A stretch of DNA of 64,000 nt from Legionella sp. (GCA_002786165.1 PEQK01000007.1:39069-103068), one strand, 5' to 3'; shown: positions 47,682 to 57,787, counted from the stretch's first letter. Notes: a model not told the origin generated them from the sequence alone. Numbers and translations are program-made.

Positions 47682-50600
47682 TTAAGGAAACGTCGTGCGT
47701 GTTAATCCTTGCCCAGGCGTGGCAATGGCGCTTCTTTGTGGCCTCTGGGGTGTCGTATGTGAACCAAAAAAAGACAGCCAGTCAGATTGGCAATCTCTGA
47801 TACTTGAGGCACGAACCAAATCTTGATAGCGTTGTTGGCGTTCAGGCGTATACAACCCAATTGCTGTAAATAAAGAAATCATGCAATCTAACAACCAATC
47901 TAAACAATGCGTATAGGTCGGTACATGAGGCGCTAAGAGAGTCGCTTCAGAAGCATTGATCATGGATATGAGTGTGGTTAAACGACTATTTAAATGGGTA
48001 ATAGAATGTCCACCAACTTGGTCTGTGTTTTCAAACATTGCATGCATTGCTTTTAGACAATCTGATTTTCTTTGTTTTATAGTGGGCGCAATTCTTTTGT
48101 CTCGCTCAAGGTGAGCCTGAAATTGTTCAATAGCAGTTTGAATTTTATCCAGGCGTTCGTAACGAGAAAAATATGTTTTTTCAAACGTTTCTTCAATCGA
48201 TTTTATTTTAGAGGCAATGTGTTGATCAATATCAGTCTGATGCTCAATATCTTCAAATAACTCGTTTTGTTGTCGCATGATATGTTGTTGAAGTTCATAA
48301 TGATATTCTTGATGAATATTTTTGTGAGATAGCTTTAGTTTGTGTCGTGGCAGATGATTCAGATAGGCATGCAAATAATGGGTGGCATAAGAGCGACGGT
48401 AGCGTGATCTAGAACTCTGTTCTTCTTGTGTTTTAAGTTCTTTTAGATGTTTTAATTTTTCAAGAGAATTGGCGTAGGACAATTGGTGGGTGGTTTGAAG
48501 CCCGAGCAAATAAGCCAAATAAGTATCCACTTGCTGTTCAATATCTGGTAACTGACCACTCGATAACTCTGGTGTGATGTTTTTAATCCATTCAGGTATC
48601 AGTTTTTGTATATGACATTGTTGTTGATGAGACTCTAATAATGGCAGTACGGTAGTTGCATATTGTTCAACCAAGTTATTTATAGACAACAGCCAAGAAT
48701 TTTTAAATTCCTTTATATCCTCTATAAAATGCTTGATCAAAGAGATATTTGAAGCACTCTCTTTGAGTTGCGCGTGAGCAAGCTGTAGACGCTCATCTTC
48801 TGCATGAATGCGTTTGGTGATGGAGCCGTTTTCACAAACCAAGTCTTCTTTTTCTTGAAATTTTAATTTTAAGGGAGAAACGAAACCTTTGTACCATTCA
48901 TCAATGATTTTTTTGAGAGGCAAGGTTATCGTGCCAGCGAGTACCCCTAGACGATGCTCCCAAAGATCTGCCTTTAATAAAATGGGGGTGAAATATGTAC
49001 TGTACAGACTATTTAATTGACTCATAGCCACCGATTGAGTCGTTTGCGTAAAGGTTTGTAATTTCGCACGTATTTCCGAATTTAAGCGATAAATCATCCA
49101 GCTGGATAAAAATAATTTTAAATAAGAATTAGAATGCTCAATAATGTATTCAATGTTCTTTGTGGTTTGTTTGGCTGCTTTTTGTAATGAATCAAATTCA
49201 GTAGTATGACAATTTTCTTGCACCAAATAGTCGTATAAAGCTTGATATTTTTTATCATAATTTAGCGAGGAAACGCTAAAATCAAGGTTCAACTCTTCAA
49301 TTAATTGACGAGGCAGTGGTCTTAAGGCCCATTGCTGTCCTAATCCATTGCCGTATATAGTGTACTGACCATCGTGTTGAATTAAAGTTAATCTCTGGGC
49401 GGCAGGTTGTTGTATGGGGTACTGATATTGGGTTTGTAAGAAAATGGTATGCCCCATATTGGGATCACTTTGTTCTGTCAAGGCTAAAAGATGAGTGGGT
49501 GTGATATAGAAAGAATTTAAGGTGTACCAAAGCCCAGAAGATTGAGCGGTGACACCCACGGGCTGCACATTTATGACATTAGGTGTATGCGGTTGTAGAA
49601 GATTCAATGCACGAGGCAGTACGGCTGTATATTGTGCTTGTATGCTTTCGCTCATGGCTGCAATAATAGGATCTGCATATAATTTCGGACCTAAGCTTAT
49701 CAAATGCTGGCCATGGTTTTGCCATAGAGCAATAAGACTATGAATATTATTGTCTCGTAGGAGGGTATTTTTAGCAATTTTCAAAGATTCAATTTGCTTG
49801 GCTGCTTGTTCAAGGTGATAGAGCGTGTTAAATAGGCGTTTAAAAAACAACACAAAAGGGGTTTCTTTTAATGCACTATTGAGTTCATAAATGTCTGGAT
49901 AAGGTGTGCCCGTCGTATTGGAACGTAACTCTTCTTGTATTCTAGGTTTCAATAACGGTATCCATTTTTTTAAAGAGGTAATGAAGGTGGTGAGTGTTTT
50001 AGAGACTTGTTCGTTTTTAAATATAAACTCTGAGCGTGCTGTATTTTCAATCGTCGTAAGAGCGGGTGGTATTTGGTTAAGCTCCGTAAACATAGCTTTT
50101 TTTGCATAATCCAAGACATTTTTTGATCGTTTTTGCCAAAAATGGACGCGTTTTTTGTCATTGTCTAACGACACTGACTGTAGAAAATCATGAAATTCTT
50201 GGACACCGAGTTTATATAATGAATTAGGATCTGGATAAAATGATAGAGCAGCAATCATTTTTTTATCAAATTCTGGAAAATTACGCATACCAATCAGATA
50301 AGGTTGTAATGCGTGATAGAGACGTTTGTACTCTTGATGCAGTTTGAGCTGGGGTTCAAAGACAATCATGTCGTTGCTTGTAAAATACTGATTCAATAGC
50401 GTTTTAAATCGTTTGAGGTTGTTGCGCGCCTCTTTGTACTGGCGTATTTTATCTTTGTACCATAGGTGCAGGGTGAACGCTTGATCGGAGGTTAATGTTT
50501 CAAGATGTTGGAAGTGCGTATTGCGCTGATCAAGATAAATAAATAGGGGTGTGGTGGGTGTGGGTTGTGTTGACTGCGTCTCTTCGGATTTTTGAGGCAG

Positions 50601-53132
50601 CGTTTGTCCCAATTGCCTACGAAACCAATCTATGTTGTTGAAGCAATGTTTGATTGGTTTGATGACATCGTTTGTTTGGGCGAAGAGCTCAGACTCCATA
50701 CAATCAAATTGAGATTGATAGTGTGTATGTGCTTTATGGAGGTTTAGTTCTTCATAAAATAGATGATATTTTTGATGATAACGTAGTATGTATAACTCAT
50801 TCAGGTTTTGTTTGGATTGATGAGGTTTGAGTCGATTAAATTGTGTAATGATAAATCGCGGGATAAATTGTTCCTCAATCGGCGTGAAATCCCATTTCGT
50901 ACCATCTGTATTCCCGTAGACCATATATTTGGTTTCAGATTTTATCTTTTGTTGAATCAAAATTGGATACTGCTGAGACAGGGGTAAATCTCGGAGATTT
51001 TTGATGCTTTTAATAGGTTGTAAGGCGATGTCATAACCGACTCGTGTATTATACGGAAGAAAGGTCAGCGTGGTATCATCGTGGATGGTCTTCATGACTG
51101 CGCCGCATTGTTTGAGACGCAATTGCTCTGTTTCAATGATGGTCGTACAATAAGACAATACTCTATTTTTTATGAGATCTCGTTCAGGCCTGCCTAAACA
51201 CCGTGTCTGATTCAAATCATGTATGATGGCGTTATGCGCTTCAGGATTGAGTTGTTTAAGGTGCGGCGCGATCATAGCGTATAGAGATAGTTTCTTAGTT
51301 TGCTCAAGGGGTGACTCTGAAAAAAAATCATTAGTAGCGCTGATGACTTCATTGATTTGTAAAATATTCTTTTTACTGTTATTCATAAAATCATAGATAT
51401 AGGCCAGACGTTTTCTTAAAACCTGCTGATTTTCTATGGTCAAAAGTTCAAGTCCTATGAAAGAAAAATTTGCAATATTTTTCGTCTGATTGATCAGTAA
51501 ATTATAATATTCATTGATTTTTTGCATCAAAGGTTGGGAAAAAGTGCCTGGTTCTAGGACAAGCTCAATTTCAATCTGACCTGCCAGGGCAAGGATGCGT
51601 GGAAAGAGGTGCTCATTTAAAATTTTTAAATAGCTTCGAATAGATTTTTGACTCGCATTATTTAAAAAGCCAATTTGAGTGACCGTACTGTCTAATAGAA
51701 TAATGACTTGACGGATAAGAAAGGCATAATTGATGATCTGATAAATTTGATAAAAAGGATTGAGACCAAAACCCGAGGGTGCTTGCGTGTTTTTTAACGT
51801 ATTTAATAATTTGGTGGCTTCCTGTTGTAAGGCTTTGAGTTGTTGCGCATTGATATTAGGTGCATATTGGGGCGTATCAGATAAGTGTGTATTCAATAGG
51901 GTGGTGATGGTGTCGATGTGTTTTGGGAAATCAGCAGATAACTGACTCAAGACTTGAAAATCAAATTTGCCTTCTGGATCATAGATATATCGAGTGATAA
52001 ACCCTACACCTTGGCCAAATTGAAAGGCCCAATGCTCTTGATGATCAGGCGCAATGATGTCAGGTTGGGGAGAGGAGTCAGAGTACTCATTAAATTGAGT
52101 TAAAAAATAATTAAAAGCGACTATCTCTTCTTTAAATCTTTGAGCAAAATCGATGTCGAGATCAGAAAAAGAGCTTAGGGCTGCATGAGCGTGTTCATAT
52201 ATAATTTTATATTCACCAGAGCCGACTTTTTTTAAGGTGCTCATATCTAATTTTACTTCTTCTTCGATATACTTGAAGGCTTGCTCAACATAAAATAATC
52301 CATTAATGATTTTTTGAATTTGAGTGATTTGCTGTGGTTGTGTCGAAAAATGAGTGTGTGCTTTTTTTGCAATGATATGATCGTACATTGAAAAATATTT
52401 TGACTGATACTCTAAAATATAAGGTTCTTCGGTAAACATGATGGCTTGCAGATTTTTTTTGAGGATATTTTGATCGAGCTCAGTAAAAGACCACTGATTT
52501 CCATTGGTATTACCATATAAAACATACCCGCCTGGGTGCGATAGGAGTATGGGTACATTTCGACATTTTTCATGGCGTGCAACTAAGGTTTGAATAAACT
52601 TATATTGATTACTTTTATCCTCTTGGAACTGAATACACACCATACTGGAGAACGGTATAAAAGGCGTGTCGCTAGGGTGCGCAAAATAAGAACGAAGTAA
52701 CGTGCTATTGAAGCTGAAGGGCTGTTTTATAGAATGAGATATTGCCGCAGTCAACGTATTGAGTTCTTCGTCTATACTGGTTTTTAAAGGTTCTGGCTCA
52801 AACGGAAATAGTTTTTGGATTTGAGAAAGCGCTTCACCTGATAATTTTTCTTTAAATGTTAAGGGTGTAATGATGGGTTGATTGGCTTCAAAACGAATGT
52901 GATAGGGGCTATTTTCAAATAAGGCATATCCTGGCTTGTGATCAAATCGAGCTTGCAACCAAGCCGGGTGGGTGGTTGCTAATATATTGGGATCCGTGTC
53001 TAAGCCACTGCGCCCAATGGTACCTTGGACGAGTAGCAGAAGATCTTGTCTACGTGCATTGGCAATTTCAGAAATCTTACTATCTTGTAAGCTACGAAGA
53101 CTGTTGACTGTTTCAGTGATCCATTGATACAT
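47682..53132 (-). CDS. Giant 1816-residue protein with three ~530-residue modules
   Basis: I do not recognise a family. The protein is mostly charged, helical and coiled-coil-like, rich in Gln, Leu, His and Lys. A motif of the form Y-x-x-Y-G-N-x-x-G-x-x-W recurs three times: YVLYGNTNGNQW at residue 203, YMVYGNTDGTKW at 736 and YTIYGNGLGQQW at 1257, a period of about 530. Each is preceded by a strand like PILL or RLTLIQ and followed by Y-x-x-K-Y-x-x-x-Y-x, a His-Thr pair and long helices. A hydrophobic stretch (LDWLLDCMISLFTAIGLY, near 1750) could be a membrane hairpin close to the C terminus. No signal peptide and no catalytic motif are seen. There is a TATAAT but no good ribosome site before the ATG. 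Effector or intracellular scaffold roles are both open. Confidence 0.88.
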   Translation of the reverse strand: MYQWITETVNSLRSLQDSKISEIANARRQDLLLLVQGTIGRSGLDTDPNILATTHPAWLQARFDHKPGYALFENSPYHIRFEANQPIITPLTFKEKLSGEALSQIQKLFPFEPEPLKTSIDEELNTLTAAISHSIKQPFSFNSTLLRSYFAHPSDTPFIPFSSMVCIQFQEDKSNQYKFIQTLVARHEKCRNVPILLSHPGGYVLYGNTNGNQWSFTELDQNILKKNLQAIMFTEEPYILEYQSKYFSMYDHIIAKKAHTHFSTQPQQITQIQKIINGLFYVEQAFKYIEEEVKLDMSTLKKVGSGEYKIIYEHAHAALSSFSDLDIDFAQRFKEEIVAFNYFLTQFNEYSDSSPQPDIIAPDHQEHWAFQFGQGVGFITRYIYDPEGKFDFQVLSQLSADFPKHIDTITTLLNTHLSDTPQYAPNINAQQLKALQQEATKLLNTLKNTQAPSGFGLNPFYQIYQIINYAFLIRQVIILLDSTVTQIGFLNNASQKSIRSYLKILNEHLFPRILALAGQIEIELVLEPGTFSQPLMQKINEYYNLLINQTKNIANFSFIGLELLTIENQQVLRKRLAYIYDFMNNSKKNILQINEVISATNDFFSESPLEQTKKLSLYAMIAPHLKQLNPEAHNAIIHDLNQTRCLGRPERDLIKNRVLSYCTTIIETEQLRLKQCGAVMKTIHDDTTLTFLPYNTRVGYDIALQPIKSIKNLRDLPLSQQYPILIQQKIKSETKYMVYGNTDGTKWDFTPIEEQFIPRFIITQFNRLKPHQSKQNLNELYILRYHQKYHLFYEELNLHKAHTHYQSQFDCMESELFAQTNDVIKPIKHCFNNIDWFRRQLGQTLPQKSEETQSTQPTPTTPLFIYLDQRNTHFQHLETLTSDQAFTLHLWYKDKIRQYKEARNNLKRFKTLLNQYFTSNDMIVFEPQLKLHQEYKRLYHALQPYLIGMRNFPEFDKKMIAALSFYPDPNSLYKLGVQEFHDFLQSVSLDNDKKRVHFWQKRSKNVLDYAKKAMFTELNQIPPALTTIENTARSEFIFKNEQVSKTLTTFITSLKKWIPLLKPRIQEELRSNTTGTPYPDIYELNSALKETPFVLFFKRLFNTLYHLEQAAKQIESLKIAKNTLLRDNNIHSLIALWQNHGQHLISLGPKLYADPIIAAMSESIQAQYTAVLPRALNLLQPHTPNVINVQPVGVTAQSSGLWYTLNSFYITPTHLLALTEQSDPNMGHTIFLQTQYQYPIQQPAAQRLTLIQHDGQYTIYGNGLGQQWALRPLPRQLIEELNLDFSVSSLNYDKKYQALYDYLVQENCHTTEFDSLQKAAKQTTKNIEYIIEHSNSYLKLFLSSWMIYRLNSEIRAKLQTFTQTTQSVAMSQLNSLYSTYFTPILLKADLWEHRLGVLAGTITLPLKKIIDEWYKGFVSPLKLKFQEKEDLVCENGSITKRIHAEDERLQLAHAQLKESASNISLIKHFIEDIKEFKNSWLLSINNLVEQYATTVLPLLESHQQQCHIQKLIPEWIKNITPELSSGQLPDIEQQVDTYLAYLLGLQTTHQLSYANSLEKLKHLKELKTQEEQSSRSRYRRSYATHYLHAYLNHLPRHKLKLSHKNIHQEYHYELQQHIMRQQNELFEDIEHQTDIDQHIASKIKSIEETFEKTYFSRYERLDKIQTAIEQFQAHLERDKRIAPTIKQRKSDCLKAMHAMFENTDQVGGHSITHLNSRLTTLISMINASEATLLAPHVPTYTHCLDWLLDCMISLFTAIGLYTPERQQRYQDLVRASSIRDCQSDWLSFFGSHTTPQRPQRSAIATPGQGLTRTTFP

Positions 53133-53163
53133 ATCGCATCGATTTTGATGTAAATTGTTAGGT

Positions 53164-53169
53164 ATTATA
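53164..53169 (-). promoter_or_regulatory. -10 element of the giant gene
   Basis: A perfect TATAAT on the minus strand 31 bp before the ATG, without a recognisable -35 at 16-18 bp. It lies in the short gap after the exonuclease gene, so the giant gene can be transcribed on its own. Confidence 0.4.
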
Positions 53170-53198
53170 CTCTTTTTCTGATTAAAATAAAGACAATG

Positions 53199-53984
53199 TT
53201 AAGAGTTAAAACGGGATTGCCAAGTCGTTAGAAACTCAGAAAAATGAGGTTTGTGAGATTCTTCTTGCAAATAAGTAGTCAGTATATCTAATGCTTTTTG
53301 GTGTTCAGATAATGTGATTGTCCCTCGCATGAGCTCAAAACGCAAAAAAATACCGTAGGTATTGAGCACATCCGTTTCGCAATAATCTCGAATTTCTTTC
53401 AGATGCCCCTGCAAATATTTAGGCCATACCTGATCGCCATGCATGCCTACTTTACCCGGAAATCCCAACATATTGGCAATATCGTCTAGAGGCGCAAACG
53501 CTTTATTTTGATAACCCGCTAAGACATCCATAAGATCCAAATGGCGGTAATGAAAACGATTTAAATAATTAGACCAACGAAACGTTGAGTTTTGTTCGCC
53601 TGTTTCCCAATAGGTTGGTGCGGGGATTTGATGCAAGAGTGCGCGATAGTGCAAGACTGGCAAATCAAATCCGCTGCCATTCCAAGAGACCAAAGTGGGC
53701 GTATGCTTTTCAATTCCAGAGAAAAAACGTTGAATCAACTCTGCTTCAGAAGATTGCTCATCGCCTAATGACCAGACTGTGATGCTGTTTTGTGTGGCCA
53801 AAACCAAAGAAATGGCTACAATTTTTTGTAAATGATGAGGTAGGAAATCATGACCTACTTTGGCACGGCGTAATGCGAACATTGCCGAAGCTGTATCTTC
53901 GTCGGACAAACCTACCAAATCATAAAGTTTACGTCCAGTCACCACATCAGGTACTGTCTCTATGTCAAAAACAAGAATACTCAT
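53199..53984 (-). CDS. Predicted 3'-5' exonuclease, PolB-like (DEDD superfamily)
   Basis: The 261-residue protein has the exonuclease I motif FDIETVPD at residues 5-12 with its Asp and Glu, SWNGSGFDLPVLHYRAL near 98 (motif II), and YCETDVLNTYGIFLR near 203 (motif III, Asp and Tyr-like region). This matches the family of predicted 3'-5' exonucleases related to the PolB proofreading domain. It probably acts in DNA or RNA trimming; the substrate is unknown. AAAGGAG lies eight bases before the ATG. It follows potD after 21 bp. Confidence 0.9.
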   Translation of the reverse strand: MSILVFDIETVPDVVTGRKLYDLVGLSDEDTASAMFALRRAKVGHDFLPHHLQKIVAISLVLATQNSITVWSLGDEQSSEAELIQRFFSGIEKHTPTLVSWNGSGFDLPVLHYRALLHQIPAPTYWETGEQNSTFRWSNYLNRFHYRHLDLMDVLAGYQNKAFAPLDDIANMLGFPGKVGMHGDQVWPKYLQGHLKEIRDYCETDVLNTYGIFLRFELMRGTITLSEHQKALDILTTYLQEESHKPHFSEFLTTWQSRFNS

Positions 53985-54005
53985 GGAGAGCGCTCCTTTG
54001 TAGAG

Positions 54006-55040
54006 TCAACAGGCTAGTTTTAATTGTTCCCAGTACACATTGTAGAGTTCCATGATCTCTTCGCTGATATCGCGTTGATAATATCCTTTTTCCACCACGG
54101 ATTTCTCTGGATAAATGTAAGGATTTTGGGTGATAGATTTTGGCAGCAAGTCGATACTGGCTTGATTGGTGGCGCTGTACCCGGTGTTTAAAACAATGGT
54201 AGCACCACTTTGAGCGCGTAATAGAAAGTTAATAAATTCATAGGCTTCATCCAAATGGGGTGCGTTTTTGGGAATAGCCAAACAGTCTACCCACATCAAA
54301 ATACCATCTTCAGGATAAACAAAACGAACATTGTGATTTTCAGCTTGTGCCTTAACGATATCACCATTCCAGGACGCACCAATATTAGCATCTTCGTCAA
54401 TGATCAAGGATTGTATTGCGTCACTGGCAAATAATTTAATATTGGGCACTAAAGCCAATAAATGTAAATAAGCCTCTTTGATATGTTCATGGTTATCATC
54501 ATTGGGTTTATAGCCTAAACTCATCAGGCTGATTGAAAAGACGTCTCGCATATCATCAACCAGCATCAATTGATTGGTTAATTTAGGATTCCATAAATCT
54601 TGCCATTTTTTAGGCGGATGTTTGATCCAGTGTTGATTATAAAAAATGCCTGTGACGCCCCATAATAAAGGAACATGATATTCATTGTTCGGATCATACG
54701 GATTAGTTTTGAAAAAAGGGTTAAGATTTTTTAAATTGGGTAACTTTTTGACATCAAGTTTTGTGAGAAGATCATATTTTTTCATGCGCTCGACAAAATA
54801 AGACGAAGGTAAAATCACATCATAGAAGTTTTTCTTACTGGCATGTAATTTTGCGTACATTGTTTCATTGCTATCATACGTTGATAAATTGACCTTAATG
54901 CCTGTTTCTTTTTGAAACGCCCAAATCAAGCTTTGAGGTACTTCACCACCCGTTAAATAGACATTGACGATACGACCAGACCAAGACGCGGTAGATAATA
55001 GAGCACAGCCAACACAAATTAAAAATCGTAAAAGAGTCAT
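54006..55040 (-). CDS. potD: Spermidine/putrescine-binding periplasmic protein
   Basis: PotD captures polyamines in the periplasm and delivers them to PotBC. The 344-residue precursor has a signal peptide (FLICVGCALLSTASWS). Mature PotD motifs are VNVYLTGGEVPQSLIWAFQKETGIKV-like start, YDVILPSSYFVERM near residue 80, VPLLWGVTGIFYN near 124, and GASWNGDIVKAQAEN near 224. The acidic-aromatic polyamine site includes the aspartate of DCLAIPKNAPH. The start overlaps potC by four bases. It is the last gene of potABCD. Confidence 0.95.
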   Translation of the reverse strand: MTLLRFLICVGCALLSTASWSGRIVNVYLTGGEVPQSLIWAFQKETGIKVNLSTYDSNETMYAKLHASKKNFYDVILPSSYFVERMKKYDLLTKLDVKKLPNLKNLNPFFKTNPYDPNNEYHVPLLWGVTGIFYNQHWIKHPPKKWQDLWNPKLTNQLMLVDDMRDVFSISLMSLGYKPNDDNHEHIKEAYLHLLALVPNIKLFASDAIQSLIIDEDANIGASWNGDIVKAQAENHNVRFVYPEDGILMWVDCLAIPKNAPHLDEAYEFINFLLRAQSGATIVLNTGYSATNQASIDLLPKSITQNPYIYPEKSVVEKGYYQRDISEEIMELYNVYWEQLKLAC

Positions 55041-55807
55041 GAGGCTTTCCGAGTCAGACTTGAGGAAATCAGTACCAAAATCAATGAAAGAAATAGCGTT
55101 ATTGTACCGAGCGCATTTAATTCAGGCGTGATGCCAGAACGAATCATAGAGTAGATGGCCAACGGGAGAATATTAAATTCCGGGCCTGCAACAAAATAAG
55201 AAATCACCACATCGTCAAAAGACAACGTAAAAGACAATAATAGTGCGCTTAAAATACTAGGGAATAACAAAGGTAATAATACCTTAATCAAGGCTCGCGT
55301 ATGGCTCGCACCCAAATCCAAAGCACTAAGATAAATGTTCATATCGAGTGTTTCAATACGACTGAATATGGTTAATAACACAAACGGCAAACTAAAAGTG
55401 ATATGAGCAATCAGCAAACTGAAAAATCCCAAAGGTATATGTGCATAATTAAAAAAGATGAGTAAGGCCACGCCCAGCACCAAATCAGGAATGATGATCA
55501 ATAGTAATAAAAGCGTCATGAATCCGTCATGTTTTTTTAATTTTTGGGATAAAAATAATTGTACAGCGGCTAATAAGCCAGCGGTGGTGGCAATCAAAGA
55601 AGCGGTAATGCCGAGTAAGGCAGAATGCATAAATGCTGTCCAAATTTCGGTATTCTCTAATAAAGTTTGATACCAAATAGTGGATGGTCCTTGCCAGATC
55701 ATAGAGTATTTTGCTTTGTTGACAGAATACAAAACCAATACCCCAATAGGGAGATATAAAAAACCATAAATAAAAAACAAATATAATTTTTGCATCAGAG
55801 ATTTCAA
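55037..55807 (-). CDS. potC: Spermidine/putrescine ABC permease PotC
   Basis: This inner-membrane channel subunit has six helices. The conserved EAA-type loop ALDLGASHTRALIKVLLPLLFPSI lies near residue 165. I place the start at TTG 55807, where TTGA overlaps the potB stop by four bases and AGGGGG lies six bases upstream. That gives 256 residues, the size of E. coli PotC; longer ATG starts would run far into potB without a ribosome site. The protein begins KSLMQKLYLFFIYGFLYLP and has SMIWQGPSTIWY in the first loop, as in PotC. Confidence 0.94.
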   Translation of the reverse strand: MKSLMQKLYLFFIYGFLYLPIGVLVLYSVNKAKYSMIWQGPSTIWYQTLLENTEIWTAFMHSALLGITASLIATTAGLLAAVQLFLSQKLKKHDGFMTLLLLLIIIPDLVLGVALLIFFNYAHIPLGFFSLLIAHITFSLPFVLLTIFSRIETLDMNIYLSALDLGASHTRALIKVLLPLLFPSILSALLLSFTLSFDDVVISYFVAGPEFNILPLAIYSMIRSGITPELNALGTITLFLSLILVLISSSLTRKAS

Positions 55808-56628
55808 AGGAGAACCCCCTGCTTTTTGGGACGATAAAAGCATAATATAGCAATCAGGATAAAGGTGAGCACCATACTCGTGGCTGCGCCTTGAGGCCAA
55901 TTTTCAATGACTAAAAATTGATTTTGAATCAGATTTCCCAGCAACACTGAGCGCGCACCACCTAATATATTTGAAATATAAAATAGGGTCATAGAGGGGA
56001 GAAATACCATGAGCGATCCCGCAATGATACCTGATACGGTGTTCGGTAGGAAAACGCGGAAAAAGGTGACCCATCGATTGGCGCCTAGATCTTGGGCTGC
56101 TTCAATCAAACAAAAGTCAAAACGTTCCATATTGGAAAAAATCGGTAACACCATAAACGGTAAAAGATTATACACTAGCCCAAACATTACGGCACCATTA
56201 GAATACAAAAACGTAATAGGTTCATGAATAATGTGTAATTTTAAAAGTACGGTATTAAAAATGCCATGAATTTTGAGCATCGCAATTAACGAATAAATGC
56301 GAATCAAAGAGCTGGTCCAAAATGGGATGATGATCAAAAACAACCACAGTGTTTGATGCTTTGATTTGACCAATATATAACTTAGTGGATAAGCCAGGAG
56401 CAAGCATAACAAGGTTGCAGAGCCCGCCATTACTGTGGATCGCAAAAAAACTTTTAAAAATAACGGCGACATTAAGGCTGTGTAATTATGCGCGGTGATT
56501 GGAAGAGATGCCAAATGTAGGGTGTTATCTGTCAGGCACGAGACGACAAAAATCAAACCAATGGGTATAAGGCCAAATACTACCAACCATGTATAGATAA
56601 AATAAATAGAAAATGGTTTAGATCTCAT
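55804..56628 (-). CDS. potB: Spermidine/putrescine ABC permease PotB
   Basis: The second permease subunit has 274 residues and six membrane segments. The periplasmic loop carries the ALMSPLFLKVFLRSTVMAG segment near residue 50. The coupling loop AAQDLGANRWVTFFRVFLP near 182 contacts PotA. It starts within potA (11-bp overlap) and ends in the potC start, so the three membrane-complex genes are coupled. Confidence 0.95.
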   Translation of the reverse strand: MRSKPFSIYFIYTWLVVFGLIPIGLIFVVSCLTDNTLHLASLPITAHNYTALMSPLFLKVFLRSTVMAGSATLLCLLLAYPLSYILVKSKHQTLWLFLIIIPFWTSSLIRIYSLIAMLKIHGIFNTVLLKLHIIHEPITFLYSNGAVMFGLVYNLLPFMVLPIFSNMERFDFCLIEAAQDLGANRWVTFFRVFLPNTVSGIIAGSLMVFLPSMTLFYISNILGGARSVLLGNLIQNQFLVIENWPQGAATSMVLTFILIAILCFYRPKKQGVLL

Positions 56629-57709
56629 AAGGTAATAATAATTCCCAGCCAGTTAACCATTGCACCCAAACAGACTCTTGCTCTTTATATTCCAAAGTGT
56701 CGTCATCTTCATTAAAAAATTCTATGGCAGAAATTAATTTACCGGAAGCCAGTTCGACTTTCAGCGCTACAGTAGATCCTTTATATACCATGTCAATAAT
56801 TTTACCTGGAATCAGATGAGTGCGATCTTTTATTTCATGTTCTGACCATACACGTATATCTTCAGGTCTAACAATCAGATGAAATTGATCACCCATTTTA
56901 GCATGTGGGATTTTTTTGCATTGAATAGGTATTGATTCCACCACGACGTTAATATGGTCATCAATGGTATCTGCTTTGACGTCAAAGCAATTGGTTTCTC
57001 CAATAAATTGTGCCACAGATAAATTACACGGTGTTTCATAAATTTGACGCGGTGTGCCAATTTGCTCAATAACCCCTTGTTTCATCACCACGATTCGATC
57101 AGACATCGATAAGGCTTCTTCTTGGTCATGTGTGACAAAAATGAAGGTCATATTAAGAGTTTTTTGCAATTGCTTGAGTTCATACTGCATGGTTTTACGT
57201 AAATTATAATCCAGCGAACTTAAAGGTTCATCTAATAACAATACTTGTGGACGATTAATAACGGCCCGCGCGATAGCAACACGTTGTTGCTGACCACCAC
57301 TTAATTGTGTGATGCTGCGATTACCGAAAGCATCTAATTGAACCAAAGCTAGAGAATCCTTAACGCGTTCTTTGATTTCTATTTCGGGTACACCCCGACA
57401 ACGCAACGCAAAGGCCACGTTTTCAAAAACGGATAAATGAGGGAATAAGGCATAACTTTGGAATACTGTGTGGACATCACGTTGCTGAGGCGGTAAGTGA
57501 TTCACACAAGTACCGTTTATAAAAATTTCTCCGCTAGTGGGGTATTCAAATCCCGAGATCAAACGTAATAGGGTGGTTTTCCCGCATCCAGAAGGACCGA
57601 GTAAGGTTAAAAACTCACCTCTGTAAACATCGAGGGACATATGTTTAAGAATTTCTGCATGTCCATATGATTTATGCAGGTGTTTGATTTGAATCAGCGG
57701 ATGAGGCAT
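56618..57709 (-). CDS. potA: Spermidine/putrescine ABC transporter ATPase
   Basis: PotA powers polyamine uptake. The 363 residues have Walker A GPSGCGKTTLLR near 39, Q-loop VFQSYALFPHL near 83, signature LSGGQQQRVAIARA near 136, Walker B VLLLDEPLSSLD near 158, and the switch histidine in FVTHDQEEAL near 192. A C-terminal TOBE regulatory domain (LIVRPEDIRVW, GKIIDMVYKGS) follows. The ATG at 57709 lies 25 bp after a good promoter. It is the first gene of potABCD. Confidence 0.97.
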   Translation of the reverse strand: MPHPLIQIKHLHKSYGHAEILKHMSLDVYRGEFLTLLGPSGCGKTTLLRLISGFEYPTSGEIFINGTCVNHLPPQQRDVHTVFQSYALFPHLSVFENVAFALRCRGVPEIEIKERVKDSLALVQLDAFGNRSITQLSGGQQQRVAIARAVINRPQVLLLDEPLSSLDYNLRKTMQYELKQLQKTLNMTFIFVTHDQEEALSMSDRIVVMKQGVIEQIGTPRQIYETPCNLSVAQFIGETNCFDVKADTIDDHINVVVESIPIQCKKIPHAKMGDQFHLIVRPEDIRVWSEHEIKDRTHLIPGKIIDMVYKGSTVALKVELASGKLISAIEFFNEDDDTLEYKEQESVWVQWLTGWELLLPYEI

Positions 57710-57733
57710 TTATTTTTAATATAAAAAATTAGA

Positions 57734-57762
57734 ATTATGCAGTTTATCGAGTACCTTGTCCA
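57734..57762 (-). promoter_or_regulatory. Promoter of potABCD
   Basis: On the minus strand TGGACA (57762-57757) and CATAAT (57739-57734) are 17 bp apart; each matches five of six consensus bases. Confidence 0.6.
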
Positions 57763-57787
57763 GCAAGGTCTTGCATTCTTAACTTTG

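Noticed and set aside
53165..53200. PmrA-like box upstream of the giant gene
   Set aside because: Two TTAA motifs are present but 17 bp apart, not 11, and one lies at the stop codon of the exonuclease gene.
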